Positions 41,655 to 52,126 of a stretch of 64,000 nt of DNA are shown piece by piece. Each line of letters begins with the position of its first letter. Within the stretch, counting starts at the first letter, position 1. The notes beneath the pieces are model-generated. The model was not told the DNA's origin and did no database searches. It was given only the letters and a program-made list of their open reading frames with translations. This DNA comes from Coriobacteriales bacterium (lineage in GTDB: Bacteria; Actinomycetota; Coriobacteriia; Coriobacteriales; UBA8131). Both the position numbers and the translations under genes were made by a program. Location: positions 1-64,000 of the forward strand of contig JAISLY010000060.1 of the NCBI GenBank assembly GCA_031277035.1, given 5' to 3'.

Positions 41655-42041
41655 CTATTCCTTCCAGAGCCGGATGGCTCGCGAATCGCTGCGTGCAAGC
41701 GCGGTGATCTGCTCGCGCATCCGGTGTTCATGTACCCGCGCCTCAAGGCGCACGACGCGCCGACGCAGGTTCTCGATTTCAGCTTCCTTCCTGGCCAGGC
41801 GTCGTTCGAGATCGATAATCCGCATCACCCCGGCGAGATTGATGCCTTCGTCGGTGAGTTGGCCAATCAGTTCGAGCTGTTCGATGTCGGCCTGCGAATA
41901 GAGGCGCGTGTTGCCCGAGGAGCGCTTTGGTGTCACCAGGCCCTTGGTCTCATAGATGCGCAGGGTCTGTGGATGCACGCCCGCGAGTTCGGCGGCCACG
42001 CTGATCATATAGAGTGGACGGGTGCGGTCATTTGGGCTCAT
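41655..42041 (-). CDS. hspR: MerR-type heat-shock repressor HspR
   Basis: The 128-residue protein has a MerR-type winged helix at its N-terminus ([39 protein letters not shown]) and a C-terminal coiled coil with many Arg. In actinobacteria HspR, with DnaK as co-repressor, binds HAIR sites before dnaK and clpB. The start at 42041 overlaps the dnaJ stop as ATGA. A possible HAIR-like site is seen before dnaK (45953-45973). Confidence 0.88.
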   Translation of the reverse strand: MSPNDRTRPLYMISVAAELAGVHPQTLRIYETKGLVTPKRSSGNTRLYSQADIEQLELIGQLTDEGINLAGVMRIIDLERRLARKEAEIENLRRRVVRLEARVHEHRMREQITALARSDSRAIRLWKE

Positions 42042-43084
42042 TGTGCGCCTCCTTCGATACTTTTCACGATGCCCGGGCGTATGTCGGCGCCCGTCGGGTC
42101 GCTCGCGGCCGCAAAGGCGCAAAGCGCCTCCTTCTGCTTCTCGTTCAGTTCGGCGGGCAGGCTGACGCGTGCCCGCACCTTGAGATCGCCCGAACCCTTA
42201 CCCTTCACGCGCGGCGCGCCCTTGCCCTTGACAACGAAGGTCTTCCCATCCTGCGTCCCTGCGGGGATGCGCAGCTTGACTTTTGAGCCGTCCGGCGCGG
42301 GCACGACAATCTGGGTACCCAGCGCGGCCTCGGCTATCCCGATAGGCAGCTCAAGGACAACATCGGCGCCCTTACGGGTATACAGCGGATGCGGTTTGAT
42401 GGCGGTGACAATCAGCAGGTCGCCCCGCTCACCTCCGTTTACGCCCTCAGAGCCCTTGCCCTTGTATCGCAGTTTGCCGCCTTCGACCGCACCGGGAGGC
42501 ACCTTGACCTCTATCTGTTGCTCGCTGCCATCACCCGTGCGAATCGTCACGCGCTTCTGCGCACCGGAGAAGGCCTCCTCGAAGCTGACCTCAAGGGTCA
42601 CCTGTACCTCGCGGCCCTTTGTGCTGCGCTTGCCACCGAAGTCCCACTCGGTGCCAAAAGCGCCCTCCCCATTCGCCATGCGTGAGAAAATATCCCCGAT
42701 GCCGCCCAGCCCACCAATATCGACACCGTTTACGACCGTGCGCCAGGAGCCGCCGGGGCCGCCCGCACCGGGGCCACCGGGGCCGCCCCAGCCAAAGCCG
42801 CCGGGGCCACCCGCGCCCCTACCCGCGCCCCCACCCGCGCCCGCGCCGCCTGCCCTGCCGCCCGCAAAGGCGCCGTATTTGAGCATGGTGTCGTACTCCT
42901 CGCGCCGCTGCGCATCGGAGAGGGTCTCGTAGGCCTCGCTGATCTCCTTGAATTTGGCCTCATCGCCACCGGCATCGGGGTGATGCTTGCGCGCCAGCTT
43001 CTTAAAGGCCTTTTTTATCTCATCGGTGGAGGCGGCCTTCTTGACGCCGAGCACCTCGTAATAATTCTTCTCAGCTGCAACCAT
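42038..43084 (-). CDS. dnaJ: DnaJ-family co-chaperone lacking the zinc-finger domain
   Basis: The 348-residue protein has a J domain with HPD ([10 protein letters not shown]), a long Gly-rich segment (about 78-120) and the two C-terminal substrate-binding beta domains ([31 protein letters not shown]). No CxxCxGxG repeat is present, so it is a class II (CbpA-like) rather than a classical DnaJ. It stimulates DnaK ATPase. The ATG at 43084 follows GGAGGTGGTAGGC. It lies 25 bp after grpE. Confidence 0.88.
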   Translation of the reverse strand: MVAAEKNYYEVLGVKKAASTDEIKKAFKKLARKHHPDAGGDEAKFKEISEAYETLSDAQRREEYDTMLKYGAFAGGRAGGAGAGGGAGRGAGGPGGFGWGGPGGPGAGGPGGSWRTVVNGVDIGGLGGIGDIFSRMANGEGAFGTEWDFGGKRSTKGREVQVTLEVSFEEAFSGAQKRVTIRTGDGSEQQIEVKVPPGAVEGGKLRYKGKGSEGVNGGERGDLLIVTAIKPHPLYTRKGADVVLELPIGIAEAALGTQIVVPAPDGSKVKLRIPAGTQDGKTFVVKGKGAPRVKGKGSGDLKVRARVSLPAELNEKQKEALCAFAAASDPTGADIRPGIVKSIEGGAQ

Positions 43085-43109
43085 GCCTACCACCTCCTGT
43101 CATCATGCC

Positions 43110-43766
43110 TCATCGATCGCTTCTATCGCTCGCCTCACGCTTCGGGCCCCCACTTGAGACGGCCACCGTAGCCGGGCGCAGCACGCGATTGGCCATTCGG
43201 TACCCCTTCTGATACACCTGGGCCACGGTCTCGTCCGGTACCGTCGTATCCTCCAGCGTGCCGACCGCCTGATGCACGGTCGCGTCAAAGGCCTCGCCGA
43301 GAGGATCGATCGCCTCAAGGCCCTCCTTTGCCAGCACTTCGTTGAATTTGGAGAAGACTGCCGTGATGCCCTCTTTGAGGGAGGCCCCGTTGACCGTATC
43401 GCTGTGGTCGACGGCACGCTCCAAATCGTCGAGAACCGGCAGCAGTTTTTCCACCAGGCGCTCGGCTGCGCGGCTGCGTTCCTGTTCGCGTTCGGTGGCG
43501 ATGCGCCTGCGGAAGTTGTCCCATTCCGCCTGCAGGCGGGCGTAGCGATCGCGCAGTCGCTCAGCCTCAGCCTTCACCGCGTCAAGTTCCGTAAGCTCCG
43601 CAACAATCTCTGACTCGACAGCTTCAAAGTCGCGGGCCAGGTCTTCTATCGCTGCTGCGTCAGCGAGGATGGAGTCGTCTGCGGCCGCAGCTTCGCCTGC
43701 GGCTGCGGCCTTATCTGCGGCCGCAGCTTCGTCCATACCATCCTCATGTTTCTTTTTCGCAACCAT
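43110..43766 (-). CDS. grpE: GrpE nucleotide exchange factor
   Basis: The 218-residue protein has an Ala/Asp-rich N-terminus, a long helix (VKAEAERLRDRYARLQAEWDNFRRR) and the C-terminal beta domain with GLEAIDPLGEAFDATVHQAV and VYQKGYRMANRVLRPATV. It releases ADP from DnaK. ATG 43766 is nine bases after AAAGGG; a GTG six bases upstream (43772) is an alternative. Confidence 0.92.
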   Translation of the reverse strand: MVAKKKHEDGMDEAAAADKAAAAGEAAAADDSILADAAAIEDLARDFEAVESEIVAELTELDAVKAEAERLRDRYARLQAEWDNFRRRIATEREQERSRAAERLVEKLLPVLDDLERAVDHSDTVNGASLKEGITAVFSKFNEVLAKEGLEAIDPLGEAFDATVHQAVGTLEDTTVPDETVAQVYQKGYRMANRVLRPATVAVSSGGPKREASDRSDR

Positions 43767-43917
43767 GCTCACCTACCCTTTCGTCTACCCGGACTACCGT
43801 CACAACCAAGCTCGCCGCTCTCAGGCAAGCCAGTGGACGGGGGGGAGTTGTGGGGGTCGCACAGGAGGAAAAGAGGGGAAGCGCCCTCTCGTTCCCCCCT
43901 GTGTCCGCCGGAAGGCC

Positions 43918-45855
<1,938 letters not shown>

Positions 45856-45943
45856 TTTTGCCGCATCCTTTCTGTTGGTTGCCTTCTCCTGCAAACGGTT
45901 CGCGCAGGGCTCAGCGGCCCTGCGACTCATGTGCATACCAGAC

Positions 45944-45973
45944 AGTATAAAATCTAAGTGCGCTATTATCAAG
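45944..45973 (-). promoter_or_regulatory. dnaK promoter with HAIR-like operator
   Basis: On the lower strand, TTGATA (45972-45967) and TATACT (45949-45944) are 17 bp apart. CTTGATA and ACTTAGA (45973-45967 and 45959-45953), separated by 7 bp, resemble the HspR box CTTGAGT-N7-ACTCAAG in spacing and about nine of fourteen bases. A 7-bp hairpin (GCAGGGC/GCCCTGC) lies in the 5' leader at 45904-45923. Confidence 0.5.
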
Positions 45974-46002
45974 TTTTGTAACCGATGCGTTGATAAGTAT
46001 GA

Positions 46003-46173
46003 GGGCGAAGGCGGGGGGACGAGGGCTCATCAGGCGAAGGCGGAGGGGCGAAGGCTCATCAGGCGACGGCGGGGGGACGAGGGCGGAGGCGGAGGGACGG
46101 TTCATGCGTCCCTCCGCCTCCAACTGCGTTCGGCTTCGTAAACGCCCCTGTCCGCAGGACGCATGAACCGTCC
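46003..46173. repeat. Tandem repeats and an inverted repeat before dnaK
   Basis: GGCGAAGGCGG and GACGAGGG(C)TCATCAG units repeat about three times (46003-46090). A hairpin with 12-bp arms GGCGGAGGGACG/CGTCCCTCCGCC lies at 46088-46118. GGACGGTTCATGCGTCC (46095-46111) is also matched by an exact inverted copy at 46157-46173, which abuts the FHA gene stop. This may be a second palindrome family or a terminator of the pilus operon. Confidence 0.6.
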
Positions 46174-46174
46174 A

Positions 46175-46705
46175 CTAAGCTGTCTGGAGAGTGAGCAGAG
46201 CATCGCCGACTTTGATAGTGACCCCCTCTCCAACTCCTCGCGTCCCGCTTAGAGGAATACCGTCGATCAGCGCAGGATGCGTCGAACCATGATCCTCAAG
46301 CCAAAGCTGCCCCTGGGCATACCGCAGGGTCAACTGGTGACGGCCGACCTCGGTCTGCGGAATGATGATATTGTTATCTGCGGCGCAACCGATTCGAAGA
46401 CTCGCCCCGTCCTGCTGAACGATATAGGTGTCGTAGAGAAAGTGGCCGGGGAATTCCACGCGGACACGACAGGCAGGCGAGACAGACGATGCCTCCTGGC
46501 CTACATCGGGCAACGCTTTGAAAAGGCGCTCGGCCTCGACGGGTAGCGGCAAGGCGCCCAGCAGGACGCCCGGCAAGACGCCCGGTTCCTCCACCTCTCC
46601 CAGAAGCTCCAGATCCTCCCCCGCTTCCATAAAGGGATTCAGACAGCCAAAACAGACGTCCATGTCATCAAAGGCGGTCGCGCCACACTGCAAACAGGTC
46701 TTCAT
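46175..46705 (-). CDS. Zinc-ribbon FHA domain protein
   Basis: The 176-residue protein has an N-terminal zinc ribbon (CLQCGATAFDDMDVCFGCLNPF) and a C-terminal FHA fold (SLRIGCAADNNIIIPQTEVGRHQLTL...DHGSTHPALIDG), with the phosphothreonine-binding Arg and Ser/His region partly altered. It would bind phosphothreonine in a partner, so it may link the pilus to Ser/Thr kinase signalling. It is the last gene of the leftward pilus operon, 40 bp after the DUF192 gene. Confidence 0.78.
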   Translation of the reverse strand: MKTCLQCGATAFDDMDVCFGCLNPFMEAGEDLELLGEVEEPGVLPGVLLGALPLPVEAERLFKALPDVGQEASSVSPACRVRVEFPGHFLYDTYIVQQDGASLRIGCAADNNIIIPQTEVGRHQLTLRYAQGQLWLEDHGSTHPALIDGIPLSGTRGVGEGVTIKVGDALLTLQTA

Positions 46706-46745
46706 GGCCTTCTCCTCTTCATGGCCTTCTCCCTTGCCTACTGCT

Positions 46746-47060
46746 TCACGTACTGCTCAAACGGATCAGGTCACCGGCTTCATACCAGGCAGCCTGCGGA
46801 TTGGCGCGGCGTTCAAGCGTTCCGACCGCCTTGCGACACGCGAGGAGACGGTTGGGTGGCAGATCGCGTGCGACAGAAAGCACCCTGCCCTGCGAGTTGA
46901 CGAAGGCGACGTCGATCGACGCATCCATACCAAAGGTATGGATGCGAGAGCAGGGCGTCAGCAGCAGCGCCTCCCCATCACGGCATACCTGTTTGCGCAA
47001 AAGCCCACACAGGCGCTCAAACATCGTCGATGCGATTCGGAAGCGTCCCGAATAGCTCAT
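46746..47060 (-). CDS. DUF192 domain protein
   Basis: The 104-residue protein matches DUF192 (RLCGLLRKQVCRDGEALLLTPCSRIHTFGMDASIDVAFVNSQGRVL), here without the signal peptide that many members have. Function is unknown. GGAGG precedes the ATG at 47060, and the gene starts one base after the stop of the upstream gene. A cytoplasmic DUF192 protein in a Tad locus is a recurring but unexplained association in actinobacteria. Confidence 0.8.
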   Translation of the reverse strand: MSYSGRFRIASTMFERLCGLLRKQVCRDGEALLLTPCSRIHTFGMDASIDVAFVNSQGRVLSVARDLPPNRLLACRKAVGTLERRANPQAAWYEAGDLIRLSST

Positions 47061-47061
47061 C

Positions 47062-47637
47062 TCATAACACCTCCACAATCACAGAGCTTCCTGTGGGAAT
47101 GCTTACACATTGCACAAGCAGAAACGCAGATGCGCCACTCGCAGAGGGATAACTGAAGCTCAGCGGCACACCGGCCTGCTCACCGAGAGCACCCTGCCCA
47201 TCTGCATCCTCCAAGTTTCCGCCCCCCAGACCCGCATCCTCCAGGTTTCCCGCAAACATATCCCCGTCAAGCCGATACCAGCCCTGCGAGAGCAGGAAGT
47301 TGGTCACGAGCTGCGTCGCTTCCCCCCGTTGCCAACCGCAACTGTAGCCGATGACGGATCCGCCTGGAGCAACACCAATCAACTCAAAGCCCAAACCTGC
47401 CTGGGCAAGTCCGAGCGGATCTGTGTCGCCTGTCGCAATCGCCCCATAGGCCCCATGATTCTCACTTGAGCCATACGCTCCATGCGTCTCGCTGTATAGC
47501 GCATCGCCTGACATCGCTTCCAGCAGCGACGGCTGTCGCTGGTTAATGCGACTTTGCGCCGCCAGCACAAGCAGAAACGCCACGAAGGCCGCCAGGAAGA
47601 GCCCTGCGACCACAAGGCGCCTGCCTGTGCGTCTCAC
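47062..47637 (-). CDS. Membrane-anchored pilus-locus protein of unknown function (1)
   Basis: The 191-residue protein has an N-terminal basic stretch and one membrane helix (LVVAGLFLAAFVAFLLVLAA), then an extracytoplasmic domain with two Cys and short repeats (E-T/N-H-G-A-Y-G and G-N-L-E-D-A). The GTG at 47637 overlaps the stop of the upstream gene as GTGA. No family is recognised. Its shape resembles the 229-residue protein at 51096-51785, suggesting both are minor envelope parts of the pilus system. Confidence 0.6.
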   Translation of the reverse strand: MRRTGRRLVVAGLFLAAFVAFLLVLAAQSRINQRQPSLLEAMSGDALYSETHGAYGSSENHGAYGAIATGDTDPLGLAQAGLGFELIGVAPGGSVIGYSCGWQRGEATQLVTNFLLSQGWYRLDGDMFAGNLEDAGLGGGNLEDADGQGALGEQAGVPLSFSYPSASGASAFLLVQCVSIPTGSSVIVEVL

Positions 47638-48137
47638 AGGAACACCCCCGGCCGATAGGGGTCGATGCAAAAGATACGACTGTGCTCGATGCCGCTGAAA
47701 CTCACGCCGAAGAAGCGGTCGCCAAAGCCCCAGGGACGATAGCGCATACGACAGGTGAATTCCTCCTGGTGCGGCAGAAGCGAGAAGGAGGGGCCGCTCG
47801 ACGTGTCGCCCCCGCCGCCCTCACCGCTACCGCCGCCAAGGATGGCAGACTCCCGCGCATCCACCTCAAAACTGAGCCAGCCCCGCCCCTCAAAGGACTG
47901 CTCAATACGGGCTTGCACCGCCTGCGCACGTGAGATGGTGCCGTAGGCACCAAAGCCCGGCGAGGCCGCCTCAGTACGCACCGCCTCAGCCGCAACCCGG
48001 TCAAAACGCGCACAGTCCCCTAAAAAGACCATCAGATTAACGGCGATGCCAACGACGGCCAACAACACGGGAATGGTCACAGCGAGCTCCACCATCATCT
48101 GCCCACGAGTAGACAGACTTCTCACGCCCAACATCAT
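47634..48137 (-). CDS. TadE-like pseudopilin (2)
   Basis: The 167-residue protein has a TadE-type start, RGQMMVELAVTIPVLLAVVGIAVNLMVFLGDCARFDRVAAEAVR: a membrane helix with the conserved Glu after the processing site, then the patterned helix after it. A Gly/Ser-rich insert (about 103-112) precedes a Cys-bearing C-terminal part. It is coupled to both neighbours by 4-bp overlaps. TadE proteins are minor pilins or assembly factors. Confidence 0.78.
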   Translation of the reverse strand: MMLGVRSLSTRGQMMVELAVTIPVLLAVVGIAVNLMVFLGDCARFDRVAAEAVRTEAASPGFGAYGTISRAQAVQARIEQSFEGRGWLSFEVDARESAILGGGSGEGGGGDTSSGPSFSLLPHQEEFTCRMRYRPWGFGDRFFGVSFSGIEHSRIFCIDPYRPGVFL

Positions 48138-50299
48138 CTCGCCACCTGCTCGGGAAGTCGGATGGTGACCGGAATGCTTGGCGCTCCCGGCCAGTCCCCG
48201 AGACTGATTGTGAAAAGCCTTACCTCGCGTTCCAGAACTCCGGTGCCCGGCCGCTGCACCTCCGCAAGCACACCGTCGAGAACATCTGTCGTAAAGTCCC
48301 CAGCTCCCGTACCCGGCAGGGAGCCGTAGGCCTCCTTAACCGTACCCAGTGCGGCCAAGGCCTGGTTGTCGCCCGCGCGAATGACATGGATACTGTTTAC
48401 GATGACCGGTTTGGGAGCACCGAGGGCGACTCCCTCGAGCCCGACTCCCCGTATCGCCGAGCGCAGGGTTTCCTCCGCCCATGAGGCCAGCGGCGTAGCA
48501 TTTACCAGTGGTATCGCACGCAAAACATCTCCAACTCCCCGGCAAAGACCCTCCACCCCCTCGCTGTAGGCCAGAAGCGTATCGCCCCAAATACCAAGGA
48601 TGCCATCGAAGATGCCAAGCCCCGAACCCCAGGCACTGCCTTCGGAATTCTCTTTGGCGCGATCGAGGAATGCGGCGAGCACCGTGTTTCCTTCAGAGGC
48701 CTCGTCGAGCGCAAGAGCCGCCGCCGAGATCGCCATGCGTGGTGGTAAAGCAGCATCCCCGGAGACGAACGAACTGCCAAAGGCATCCGGCATTAACCGT
48801 GCGCTGAGATCGAAGGCAATGGCAATGCAGCCGTTACGTCCCGGCGGCTTGGGATGGATACGAGGTGTCTCAAGCGCGGCGAATGCCTCCTCAAAGCTGT
48901 CGAAGGCATCCTCAGCCGACTCCTGTGCCGCGCCAGTCGCGTCTGCAAAGTCGCGCGAGGCAGTCTCATAGCGTTCGGCCGCTGCGGCGACGATGCGATA
49001 ATGGTACTCAAACCCGTTCTCGATGGACGTTGAGGCACTCGCAACCCGTCCAATCGAACTGGCGCTCAGGCCGCATAGCTCACAGGAAGTGTAAAGACCT
49101 GATTCGAGCTGGGAGATTGAGCCCCATCCCGCTGCGCCTGCTTCCTGGTATACGGAACAGGATGTGACTCCATGTAAGACCCCGTTCGCATCCACTGGAT
49201 AGACGGCATCGGTATACAGGCGTGTCTGCCGTATCTCGGCCGTATTACGCGCCAACAGCGGGAAAAACCCCTGGTAGATGCCGTCGGCAGAGGTATGGGA
49301 ATAGCCCCTCTGCATCTCCTCGATGGCGTAGTGGTAATACTGACTGCGGATATGAGAGCGCACCTGCTCCTCAAGTGATGTATTGGCAGGTCCTTCCGTC
49401 GCAGCGCGCTGACGATAATAGGCCTGTGCCCGTGCCAAGGCATAATCAAACTGCCAGGTCTCAACCGAACTGAAAAAGGGGTTTTGCGCGCCGCTGAGAT
49501 GGGCCAGATGCCCGGCGCGTTCGTACATGCAGTAATTGGGGTTTGATCCGCAGTCCGCAAGATAGGCCTCGAGCTTCGCCTGTTCCATCCGTTGACGGGC
49601 ATCCTCGGCCTCGTCGCTCAGTTCGGCGGTCTCTTCGTTTTGCTCCCCCACCTCCTGCGCCTTTGCCTCCACTGCTGCGTCGTCGGGAAACGAAAGCTCT
49701 TCCCCTTCCCAGGGAACGAGAATCGCCAGTCCATGATAGTCGCTTGCTCCCTCACGCGAGAAACCGTTTGCCTCAATGGTGGCAACCGCATTGACCGCAG
49801 CCAGGAACGGTAGCGCCTTTTGAAGGCCGTTTAACGCTTTTGAAGCCTGCCGGGCACAGTCGTCTCGCGCCTTGAAGACCTTCTGACCAAACTCCATGAG
49901 CTTGGCTCCTATCTCCTGACAATAGGGAATGCAGCTGACAACGATGGCAATACCATAGATAAGCAGGCCAAAAAGACTGAGCGAGAGGACAACCGCATCG
50001 GCTGTCTGCGCAATGATGTAATACTCCGCGACAAGGTCTTCGGCCGCCAGCGCGCCCGCATCCGCAGCGAACTGGACGTCCCCGGCCGTCGAGTTCACCC
50101 AGTAGACCTGCGCCGAGGTGAAGAGCAGGGCAAGCGTGAGCATCAGGGCAACCACCACGCCCACACTGCTGAATCCTCCGTCGCCCTCGACAAACCAGAA
50201 GGAGCGTGAAGATCTCTGCGCGAGTCGGAATTGAAACATCCTGGGTTTTCGCGCTCCGTTGCAATCGTGCACAGTATGGCCTGCTTTCCTCAGTCCCAT
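48134..50299 (-). CDS. Large TadG-like extracytoplasmic protein
   Basis: The protein of about 721 residues has an N-terminal membrane helix in a TadG-type context (GFSSVGVVVALMLTLALLFTSAQVYWVNSTAGDVQFAADAGALAAE), where A-A-D-A-G-A follows the helix. A second hydrophobic region (about 105-130) and a long mixed helical ectodomain with several Cys follow. It is much larger than pilins and may be a tip or adhesive component. The N-terminus is uncertain: ATG 50299 overlaps the upstream stop, while ATG 50239 (MFQFRLAQRS) is closer to the usual TadG length before the helix. Confidence 0.68.
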   Translation of the reverse strand: MGLRKAGHTVHDCNGARKPRMFQFRLAQRSSRSFWFVEGDGGFSSVGVVVALMLTLALLFTSAQVYWVNSTAGDVQFAADAGALAAEDLVAEYYIIAQTADAVVLSLSLFGLLIYGIAIVVSCIPYCQEIGAKLMEFGQKVFKARDDCARQASKALNGLQKALPFLAAVNAVATIEANGFSREGASDYHGLAILVPWEGEELSFPDDAAVEAKAQEVGEQNEETAELSDEAEDARQRMEQAKLEAYLADCGSNPNYCMYERAGHLAHLSGAQNPFFSSVETWQFDYALARAQAYYRQRAATEGPANTSLEEQVRSHIRSQYYHYAIEEMQRGYSHTSADGIYQGFFPLLARNTAEIRQTRLYTDAVYPVDANGVLHGVTSCSVYQEAGAAGWGSISQLESGLYTSCELCGLSASSIGRVASASTSIENGFEYHYRIVAAAAERYETASRDFADATGAAQESAEDAFDSFEEAFAALETPRIHPKPPGRNGCIAIAFDLSARLMPDAFGSSFVSGDAALPPRMAISAAALALDEASEGNTVLAAFLDRAKENSEGSAWGSGLGIFDGILGIWGDTLLAYSEGVEGLCRGVGDVLRAIPLVNATPLASWAEETLRSAIRGVGLEGVALGAPKPVIVNSIHVIRAGDNQALAALGTVKEAYGSLPGTGAGDFTTDVLDGVLAEVQRPGTGVLEREVRLFTISLGDWPGAPSIPVTIRLPEQVAR

Positions 50300-50859
50300 T
50301 GCGTCGTCCAATCCGCTGGGCCACCGCCGCCGTTGTTTAACACCCAGGACGGTTGGACAGGTGCCCGAAGCTCGACAGTCTGCGTAAGATAGCCCTCAGC
50401 GTCCGTCTGCCCCGCCAGCCTGGCACCCCAACCGAGAAGCGGCAGGGGGCGCAACCGGTTGACAATGCGAACACAAACCTCTTCACTTCCCTCTCCACCT
50501 TCAAGCGTTATATCCCAGGAACGCACGCCTGTTCCCACATGGAAGATGTCCGTAAGCGGAATTGCTGTCAGACGGCGAAGAACATATCCTTCGTATTTAT
50601 CCGCGCTGAAGCTGCCGACATCGGCTCGGGTCGATAACAGGCGGCAGGCCTCTGCGGCGGCATTTTCCATAACCAGACGGTTGTAGAGAAGGATTGCCGG
50701 CTGACAGAGCACCAGGATGAGAAGCATTGTGACCGGCAACAGCACAGCGGCCTCAACGGTTGCCTGACCGCGAGAAGAGCGCACGGCCCGCATGCCTTCA
50801 GGCGGGCAGAAGGTCTTCGTCGTCTCAGGCGGGCAGACGGTCTTCGTCGTCTCGGACAT
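50290..50859 (-). CDS. TadE-like pseudopilin (1)
   Basis: The 189-residue protein contains RSSRGQATVEAAVLLPVTMLLILVLCQPAILLYN, a TadE processing and membrane segment, and a small ectodomain. Its N-terminus has a duplicated E-T-T-K-T-(V/F)-C-P-P-E peptide from a 30-bp repeat (50803-50853), so the real start may be ATG 50793 just before the signal. It lies between the small pilin and the TadG-like gene. Confidence 0.72.
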   Translation of the reverse strand: MSETTKTVCPPETTKTFCPPEGMRAVRSSRGQATVEAAVLLPVTMLLILVLCQPAILLYNRLVMENAAAEACRLLSTRADVGSFSADKYEGYVLRRLTAIPLTDIFHVGTGVRSWDITLEGGEGSEEVCVRIVNRLRPLPLLGWGARLAGQTDAEGYLTQTVELRAPVQPSWVLNNGGGGPADWTTQWD

Positions 50860-50878
50860 ACGTAATACTTGTAATCTA

Positions 50879-51085
50879 TTAGTAAAGTAAAACATCGCCA
50901 ACCGTCCCCCAGATGTTTCCCCCCACTGCGTGCGAGGCGCCATCAGCCGCACGGCTGACAAACAGTCCATCGCCAAGGCGCCCCGCCAACAGGCCGAGTG
51001 TCGCTATTACCACCATCAGGGCAAGACCAATAATCAGGTACTCAACCGTGGCCTGCCCCCTGGTATTACCGCATCGCGCACACAC
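50879..51085 (-). CDS. Short Flp-type pilin
   Basis: The 68-residue protein has a class III prepilin signal, NTRGQATVEYLIIGLALMVV, with cleavage expected after Gly and the conserved Glu-Tyr of Flp pilins. The GTG at 51085 is chosen because AAGGAGG lies six bases upstream and it gives the short leader typical of Flp. Pilin subunits are secreted by the TadA/B/C machine. A peptidase to process it is not in the window. Confidence 0.75.
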   Translation of the reverse strand: MCARCGNTRGQATVEYLIIGLALMVVIATLGLLAGRLGDGLFVSRAADGASHAVGGNIWGTVGDVLLY

Positions 51086-51095
51086 TGAATCCTCC

Positions 51096-51785
51096 TTAGC
51101 GTTTGGGGGGACTGATACGCACAACACTGATTTGCAGACGATTGTTTTCATTGCGGCCCTGCCCCAAAGCCTGGGGCACCAGCGAAATGACCTGCGAACT
51201 GCCATCCGCGCAGGCTACGGTGCAGCCCCAGGCCTCTCCACTCAGGTCAAGATAGCCCGCCGTAACAAGTTCAACGCCCGCAGCCTGAAGATTCTGGAGA
51301 ATTCCGCGCGCAACCTCCTCGCAGCCTCCTTCACTCAGGCCACGCCATCTCTCGGTCGTCGAAGTTCGCTGATATTCAAGCGCCGTCGTGTCCGGAGGCA
51401 TCGCCACCGGACAGGGGGTCATGGCAAACGAAGCGCTGCCTGGGACGGACGATGTGTCGCCGGCGTCTGCGTCGCGGGAGACGGTACCTCCGACATCTGC
51501 GTCGCGAGAGGCACCGACACCATCTTCGGCGGCACCGGCACCATCTCCGGCGGCACCGGCACCGGAGGCTGTTTTGTCGGAAGCCTCACGGTTGTCCTCC
51601 ATCCCAGAAAGAGCGCCCTGGGCAAGGCAGATCGATACCACGAGCGACAGCACACAGGCGCCAAGCGGCAGAAATGGCCGTGGCGCATGGGATGGTGCTG
51701 CGCTGCTGTCTGCCGTGCGCCTCTCAGAAACCGTCTCCAGCGATTCTGCTGGGTGCAAAACGGGTATGTTGCCCCCACGCTTCAC
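51096..51785 (-). CDS. Membrane-anchored pilus-locus protein of unknown function (2)
   Basis: The 229-residue protein has one membrane helix (FLPLGACVLSLVVSICLAQG), an acidic/Gly low-complexity region with repeated S-R-D-A-D units (about 75-115), and a small C-terminal domain with three Cys. GTG 51785 overlaps the upstream pilin stop as GTGA. No family is recognised. It lies between two pilin genes, so it may be a minor pilus component or chaperone. Confidence 0.6.
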   Translation of the reverse strand: MKRGGNIPVLHPAESLETVSERRTADSSAAPSHAPRPFLPLGACVLSLVVSICLAQGALSGMEDNREASDKTASGAGAAGDGAGAAEDGVGASRDADVGGTVSRDADAGDTSSVPGSASFAMTPCPVAMPPDTTALEYQRTSTTERWRGLSEGGCEEVARGILQNLQAAGVELVTAGYLDLSGEAWGCTVACADGSSQVISLVPQALGQGRNENNRLQISVVRISPPKR

Positions 51786-52126
51786 AGTCCGTTGATCCCA
51801 TCTGATATGTTGCCCCAAAGTTCTTGAAGCTTGCCTCTGAAGGCGACGACCGCAATGATCGCGATGACAACCAGCACGCCGACGAGAATTGCGTATTCCG
51901 TTGTTCCCTGACCCCGTGCATCCCGCAGACAACGATCTCCTCGCATCACCACGGTCTTGAGGCCAGCCTGCCAGCGCTCACACAGCGCCACATACCAGGC
52001 ATGCGCCTTTGCATATGTGGATAAGCCAGTCCTTACCACCGCCGTCTCCGCGCACCGTGCGCGTACCTTCGCGCAGTGCTCTTGCAGGCGCATAAGCGTA
52101 CGATTCCCTGTAAACATCTTTCTCAC
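51782..52126 (-). CDS. Flp-type pilin with a long leader
   Basis: The C-terminal half is a typical Flp pilin: DARGQGTTEYAILVGVLVVIAIIAVVAF, with Gly before the cleavage site and Glu-Tyr after it. Coupling to the upstream gene (GTGA at 52126) predicts a 114-residue precursor with a leader of about 70 residues, far longer than normal. A start at ATG 51943 would give a 53-residue protein of standard size but has no clear ribosome site. This is probably the major pilin. Confidence 0.75.
   Translation of the reverse strand: MRKMFTGNRTLMRLQEHCAKVRARCAETAVVRTGLSTYAKAHAWYVALCERWQAGLKTVVMRGDRCLRDARGQGTTEYAILVGVLVVIAIIAVVAFRGKLQELWGNISDGINGL

Noticed and set aside
39016-41901. Long upper-strand open frames opposite clpB
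   Set aside because: They lie antisense to an unambiguous ClpB and follow its codon phase; no domain or ribosome site is seen.
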